Shown in pieces: positions 59,359-64,000 of a DNA stretch of 64,000 nucleotides. The notes beneath the pieces were generated by a model. The model searched no databases, had not been told where the DNA came from, and saw nothing but the letters and a program-made list of their open reading frames with translations. The stretch's first letter is position 1; each line of letters begins with the position of its first letter. The stretch covers positions 1 through 64,000 of the forward strand of contig NZ_CALKTL010000086.1 in NCBI RefSeq assembly GCF_937997405.1, written 5' to 3'. The translations under genes were made by a program, and so were the position numbers. The stretch is from an uncultured Campylobacter sp. (lineage in GTDB: Bacteria > Campylobacterota > Campylobacteria > Campylobacterales > Campylobacteraceae).

Positions 59359-60498
59359 CTAAAATTTCTTGTAAATCAAATTTATCAAAATCATCGACGC
59401 GAGCGCCTCTATGAGCGAGGCGATGATCATCGCGAAGTATATCTCTTGCGAGATCGCGGCGGTGGAGTAAAAAAGCGTCGCCGTGGCGATGACGAGGGTT
59501 AGCGGCATAGATAGTGATAGCGCGAAAAGCACCGCGCCTTTGCGCCCCAGGGTGCTTAAAAACGTAGCGCTCGCAAGCAGTCTGATGCCAAACATCAGCG
59601 CCGCTAGGCTTACGGCAAAGCTCATCACTCCGGGCATAAGGAGCGCTTCTAGCTTGATCACGGCTCCGGTGTGTATGAAAAATATCGGCACCAAAAAGCC
59701 GAAGCCGAACGACGATAGCTTTTCGATGAGGTCGTCCTTGTGCGAGAAAAAGGTCGGCAGAAAGGTGCCTGCGATGAAGGCGCCGATGACGACCTCAAGC
59801 CCCAAAAGCATCACCCCCGCGCAGATGAGGCAAAACAGCGCCATCGCAAATCGCACGTCCTTTTCGTTTTTGTCGTATTTGGGCATGATGACCGTTTTTA
59901 GCGCGGGGAACCACCAAAATAGAATTTCAAGCCCCTTAAAAACCGCTAGAGCGGCGACCGAAAAGCCCAAAAGCGCGCCGATGTGAAGCGCCATCTCGAC
60001 GCCGAAGCCGTTTTTAAGGTAGATGCCGCCCACTGTGAGGACGGCGATGCTGATGAGCTCGCCGATCACGCCCGCGGGCATTGCGAGATTGAGCCACGCT
60101 TGATCCTTGCCGTATTCCTTATACAGCGCCGAAAGTAGCCCGACGCTCATCAGGGGTGCTGCTATGATAAGCATCTGCGGCAGTTCAAACACCCAAACCG
60201 CAAGCGCGCTTAGGATATAAAGCAGCGCCAAAAAGATTAGGATTAGCCGCAAAATTTTGCGCGGCATCGCAAGCAGCGCGCGGAAATCCACCTCGCAGCC
60301 CGCCAAAAACATAAGGTAGCAAAAGCCGATCTGAGCGGCCAGATCGAAGGTCGCGCTTGGAGGCAAAAGCCCTAAATTTGCGGCTATGATGCCAAGCATG
60401 ATCTCCATAGGCGAGAGCGGAATTCTAGCTAAGCTGGCCAAAAAGGGCGAAGCAAAGATCAAAAAGGATAGCGCGATTAGGACGTAAATTTCATTCAT
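59359..60498 (-). CDS. cation:proton antiporter (CPA2/Kef-type membrane domain)
   Basis: 379 residues, about 11-12 membrane helices and no C-terminal TrkA-N domain. The N-terminal half shows FASPFLASLARIPLSPMEIMLGIIAANLGLLPP and IGFCYLMFLAGCEVDF, a CPA2 pattern. The second half has VIGAFIAGTFLPTFF and FGFGFLVPIFFIHTGAV. Exchanges Na+ or K+ for H+. The start ATGAATG overlaps the tail of the upstream ORF. Confidence 0.88.
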   Translation of the reverse strand: MNEIYVLIALSFLIFASPFLASLARIPLSPMEIMLGIIAANLGLLPPSATFDLAAQIGFCYLMFLAGCEVDFRALLAMPRKILRLILIFLALLYILSALAVWVFELPQMLIIAAPLMSVGLLSALYKEYGKDQAWLNLAMPAGVIGELISIAVLTVGGIYLKNGFGVEMALHIGALLGFSVAALAVFKGLEILFWWFPALKTVIMPKYDKNEKDVRFAMALFCLICAGVMLLGLEVVIGAFIAGTFLPTFFSHKDDLIEKLSSFGFGFLVPIFFIHTGAVIKLEALLMPGVMSFAVSLAALMFGIRLLASATFLSTLGRKGAVLFALSLSMPLTLVIATATLFYSTAAISQEIYFAMIIASLIEALASMILINLIYKKF

Positions 60499-62302
60499 AC
60501 GCTTTGGCCTCGCACCCTTTTATATTTTTCCCACGCTGTTTTAGAATTTTTTCGTATCTTTCTAGCATTTTCTCTGGTTGCTCAGGGGCTTTTCGTATCA
60601 TTTCAAGACTTCCTTTCAGTCGCTTTATAGTTCTTTGCGCTGCGAACGGAGACGAGATGCACGCAATTTTTGCTCTTGCGCCACGACGTAAGCAAACTCG
60701 AAAAGCCGCTTTTTGCGTCCGCAAATCTCGCCAGGATTTAGCACGAGCGTGCCGTAAATTTAAATTTTGCGCCGCTAAAGTGTTTTGATTCACTGCCATG
60801 TGGCAATAACCCACCGCTGCGTAATTTTGCCGATATGCCGCCGTAGCGTTTTTATCTATCGATACGTCGCACCAATCCATCGCCGCGGTGTTTTGGTGCG
60901 CCGGTGTGCTGTGGCAATCTGTCGTTGCGCTGCGACCATTCGCCGATATGCCGTTTTTTGATATACCCCACTTATCGGTAAGTCCTTTTGATTCGCCGTT
61001 GCCATATCGTCGGTAATCTATCGATGTGACATAGTGCTCCGCTACCGCAACGAAAAAACTGGTGCGATCGTAAATTTTAATATATCTGAGTGGCGTTTTG
61101 CAGCCCTCTCTCGCGGAGTTTGGCGGTAGGACGAAATTTTGCGATGAGGCAGAGTTTTGCGAGGAGGTAAAATTCTGAGGCAGCACGGAATTTGGGAGCG
61201 AAGCGGATTTTGCGCTCGGTGCCGTGAGGATAGAGCTTTGATATGCCGCCGCAAAGTTTAAATCCTGCGTGGCTTGAGCTGCGGAATTAGAATTTTGAAC
61301 GGAATTCCCGTTGAGATTTTGGATAGAATTCTTACTGCTGCGTAGCGTAGATTTTAGATTGGGTGCGGCGAAGCTCGGAGAGAAATTTTTGCTCGAGATA
61401 AGAGCGCCTGAGATTTGATTAAGGATTGCGGGCGCAGAATTTTCGCTTTGGTTTCGGTCGGAATTTTTGCCGCAATAAAGGGTAAAATTTTGTGCGTCGT
61501 AGCTCGAGCCTATCGTAATAAAGCCTCGATACGCCGCTGTCAGGTAATTTTTATCTACGACGGGATTTACAGCCCCTATTTTTGTGACGGGGCTTTGATA
61601 TTCTACGCCGCTTGCGACTCGTATCGGCGTAGAATTTCGCGTAGCGCCCGAGTACGGGTTTATGTCTAAATCTGCGGCGGAGAAATTTGATTTAGAATTT
61701 CGGACGGAATTTTTGCCTTCGTCGTTTGCGTCCGAGCCTGAACTTACAGTCAAATTTAAGCTCACGCTCAGTGCGGTTAAATTTATTACGTGATCCGCTA
61801 CTTTAGAATTTGCAACTAAAATTTCCCCGCGATCTGCTCTGCAGTTTGAGCCTAAATTTGCGCTGCGATTTGCTTCGTCGCTTAAGCTTAAATTTTTAGC
61901 TAGGCTCGCGCCGGAATTTCTGCGAGAATCTACCGCGCGATCCGTACCTGCATCTAAATCCGCGTTTAAATTTAATCCGTCTGCTTCATTTTGCGTCGCG
62001 GACTCCTCGTCAAAGAGATAAAACGGATGGTGCATTATTTTTAGTCGCAGCCCGGCAAACTCCGTGCAGAAGGGCTCACCCCGCAGGCTGAAGTCGTTTT
62101 TTAGCTCCGTAAGCGCCTCGTCGTTGTTGCCTAAAACCGCGAAGTAGGGCTTGCCGCTTTGTCGCAAAAGTTGCAGCGTCTCGCTCTCGACGATGCCCTC
62201 TGCGTGCACGAGCAGATCCGCTCCGCGCGCGAGCAGCCACTCTATAGCGCTTGCAGCGACCTTTGTTTCGCGATGAGAGTCCGAAATGACGCCTATTATC
62301 AA
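60491..62302 (-). pseudogene. degenerate YfcE/MJ0936-type phosphodiesterase, expanded and frame-shifted
   Basis: Residues 1-97 are a metallophosphoesterase N-terminus (MIIGVISDSHRETK, VLGNNDEALTEL, LKIMHHPFYLF), but the metal motif HAGD reads HAEG. About 400 residues of Ser/Asn-rich filler follow (60760-62011). The family C-terminus is recognisable but in another frame: GTLVLNPGEICGRKKRLFEFAYVV-type sequence from 60753 to a TAA at 60627-60625. The expected GHTH motif is absent; IYDRTSFF in the main frame may be its relic. The long ORF itself is open for 603 codons from TTG. Lost metal ligands make phosphodiesterase activity very unlikely. Confidence 0.75.
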
Positions 62303-64000
62303 TCGATCTCTTCTTTAAGCTTGCACTGCGGACACTCGGCGAAGTTGCCTTTTTTTAGCTCTTTGCGAAGCATGTATGAGTTGCCGCACTGCGGGCACGC
62401 GCGCGCAATCGGCGCATAGTTGCTCACAAAGCCGCACTTTGGGTAGTTCGTGCAGCCGTAGAATTTGCCGCGTCTGGAGAAGCGCTCGACGATCTCGCCG
62501 GTGCCGCAGCTCGGGCACTTAACGCCCGTGGAGACGAGTGGTTTTTTCTCCTTCGCCGCGCCCTCGATTTTACGCGAGTATTTGCACTTCGGATAGCCCT
62601 CGCAAGCGATAAACTCACCGTATCTGCCCTTGCGCTTGATCAAATTTTTACCGCACTGCGGGCATTTTTCATCTAGCACCTCGGGCGCCGCTTTCTCCTC
62701 GCTCGCCCCCTCGGCGCTGGCGTCTGCGTTGCGTGAATATTTGCACTTTGGATAGTTCGAGCAAGCGATAAACTCGCCGAATCTACCCTGGCGCTTAAGT
62801 AGCTCGCCGCCACAGTTCGGGCATGCTTCGCCGATCTTTTCGGCTAGCTTTTGACTTGCGATCGACGTTTTTCCTTTGGCGATCTCGTCCATAAAAGGAT
62901 AATAGAAATCCGCCAAAATTTGCTGCCAGTCCGCTTTGTTTTCGGCGATATCGTCGAGTTTTTCCTCCATTTTGGAGGTAAACTCGCTATCGACGATATT
63001 TTTAAAATTTTGCTCCAGCATCTCGGTGATCTTAAAGGCGATCTCGCTCGGTACCAGGTGCTTTTGCTCGATATTTACGTAGTTGCGCGCCGTAAGCAGC
63101 GAGATGGTAGGCGCATAGGTCGAGGGCCTGCCGATGCCTAGGCTTTCGAGCTTTTTGATGAGGCTCGCTTCCGAATAGCGCGCCGGCGGCTCGGTGAAAT
63201 GCTGCTGCGAGCTTAGGCTTTGCAGGCTCATCGCGTCGCCCGCGCTAAGGCTCGGTAAAATTTTATCCTTATCCAGATCGCCGTAAGCCTTGTAAAATCC
63301 GTCAAATTCCACCTTGCGCCCGCTGATCTTAAATGCGCCCGCTTCGCCGCGTACGATGATCGTTTGGATCTGCGAGACGCTAGGGCTCATCTGCGAGGCT
63401 ACGAAGCGGTTGTAGATGAGCGCGTAAAGGCGGTATTCGTCGCGAGGCAGGATTTTTTGCGCGAGCTCGGGGGTAAGCTTCAGATCGGTAGGTCTTATCG
63501 CTTCGTGCGCTTCCTGCGCGCCTTTGCTTTTGGTGGCGTATAAATTCGCGCTTTTCGGCAGATACTTTTCGCCGAAGCGCTCGCCGATCAGCTCTCGAGC
63601 CGCCGCGATCGCTTCTTTGGCGATATTTAGCGAGTCGGTTCGCATATAGGTGATCGCGCCGCCGTTTTTGGTATTGACGCCTTCGTAAAGGCTCTGCGCG
63701 AGGCTCATCGTCTTGCGCGGATTAAAGCCCAGAGCCGTACTTGCCGCCTGTTGTAGCGTCGAGGTCATAAACGGCGGATAGGGGTTCGTTTTGCGCGATT
63801 TGCTCTCGATACTATCTACGCTAAATTTGTCTTTTTGCAGCGTCAGGACGATCTCGCTAGCCTGCGCCGCGTTTTTGACCGAGAGCTTTTCCATCTTTTT
63901 GCCGCGAAATTCTACGAGCTCGGCTTCCAAGTCCTTCTTAAAAACCGCGTCGATGCTGTGGAATTCTACCGGCTTGAAATTTAAAATTTCGCGCTCGCGA
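62299..64000 (-). CDS. topA: DNA topoisomerase I, 3' part (5' end outside window)
   Basis: Relaxes negative supercoils. The frame is open to the window edge, so the TTG at 63930 is not the real start. The catalytic tyrosine motif GAITYMRTDS is present, then GKEAHEAIRPTDL-type sequence (AQEAHEAIRPTDL) and LGIGRPSTYAPTISLL. The C-terminus holds four zinc ribbons: CPNCGGELLKRQGRFGEFIAC, CPQCGKNLIKRKGRYGEF, CPSCGTGEIVERFSRRGKFYGC and CPQCGNSYMLRK. Its stop overlaps the TTG of the decayed phosphodiesterase (TTGA). Confidence 0.97.
   Translation of the reverse strand, partial: REREILNFKPVEFHSIDAVFKKDLEAELVEFRGKKMEKLSVKNAAQASEIVLTLQKDKFSVDSIESKSRKTNPYPPFMTSTLQQAASTALGFNPRKTMSLAQSLYEGVNTKNGGAITYMRTDSLNIAKEAIAAARELIGERFGEKYLPKSANLYATKSKGAQEAHEAIRPTDLKLTPELAQKILPRDEYRLYALIYNRFVASQMSPSVSQIQTIIVRGEAGAFKISGRKVEFDGFYKAYGDLDKDKILPSLSAGDAMSLQSLSSQQHFTEPPARYSEASLIKKLESLGIGRPSTYAPTISLLTARNYVNIEQKHLVPSEIAFKITEMLEQNFKNIVDSEFTSKMEEKLDDIAENKADWQQILADFYYPFMDEIAKGKTSIASQKLAEKIGEACPNCGGELLKRQGRFGEFIACSNYPKCKYSRNADASAEGASEEKAAPEVLDEKCPQCGKNLIKRKGRYGEFIACEGYPKCKYSRKIEGAAKEKKPLVSTGVKCPSCGTGEIVERFSRRGKFYGCTNYPKCGFVSNYAPIARACPQCGNSYMLRKELKKGNFAECPQCKLKEEID

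Overview
The window comes from a Campylobacter chromosome. Evidence: the gene content (NifS/NifU-type Fe-S assembly, RNase J, the CgpA glycoprotein, MqnD of the futalosine menaquinone route), T-rich promoters with TGnTATAAT-type -10 boxes, and gene orders that match my memory of C. jejuni (folE/tig/clpP/def; rlmN/ksgA/rnj/rluB; recA/eno/cgpA; purD/RDD/pnp). Base composition is clearly more GC-rich than C. jejuni, which points to an oral species of the gracilis/rectus/showae type. murB lies near recA with no fliQ between them, which fits the flagella-less C. gracilis, but the species call is an inference.

Layout. 0-9 kb: an outer-membrane barrel, purB, an enlarged RluA-type pseudouridine synthase, a broken DUF6985-like gene, rlmN, a nucleosidase-like gene and an enlarged hisF. 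9-16 kb: rsmA-rnj, kdsD-type isomerase, rluB, ybaK, lemA and tRNA-Met(CAT). 16-24 kb: a rhodanese, a solute-binding protein, nifS-nifU, folE and a TonB siderophore receptor behind a Fur-like box. 24-30 kb: a tight tig-clpP-def-comM-nnr-purN run. 30-40 kb: a DUF3137 protein, then an accessory lipid locus resembling E. coli ynbA-ynbB-ynbC-ynbD with an extra acyltransferase and a DUF1287 protein. 40-49 kb: murB, mqnD, recA-eno-ftsB-like-cgpA, a nitroreductase and argH. 50-58 kb: hemD, purD (long structured leader), RDD, lptD, a phosphoribosyltransferase, pnp and a Usp pair. 58-64 kb: an AT-rich orphan gene, a cation:proton antiporter, a wrecked phosphodiesterase and the 3' part of topA.

Two things stand out. 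First, the ynb-like locus carries acyltransferase, CDP-diglyceride synthase, CDP-alcohol transferase, phosphatase, hydrolase and methyltransferase activities, so it could make and remodel a dedicated phospholipid whose head group is unknown. Second, many ordinary proteins here carry extra low-complexity in-frame segments (HisF, an RluA-family enzyme, NnrE/NnrD, YnbC-like, YnbD-like, an FtsB-like protein, RNase J). Their DNA is made of AAATTT/AAATTC words at short intervals, as in the intergenic regions. In one gene, the phosphodiesterase next to topA, the same kind of expansion accompanies loss of catalytic residues and of reading frame. This looks like a genome-wide process that adds sequence between structural elements.

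No CRISPR array, insertion sequence, prophage or rRNA gene was seen.
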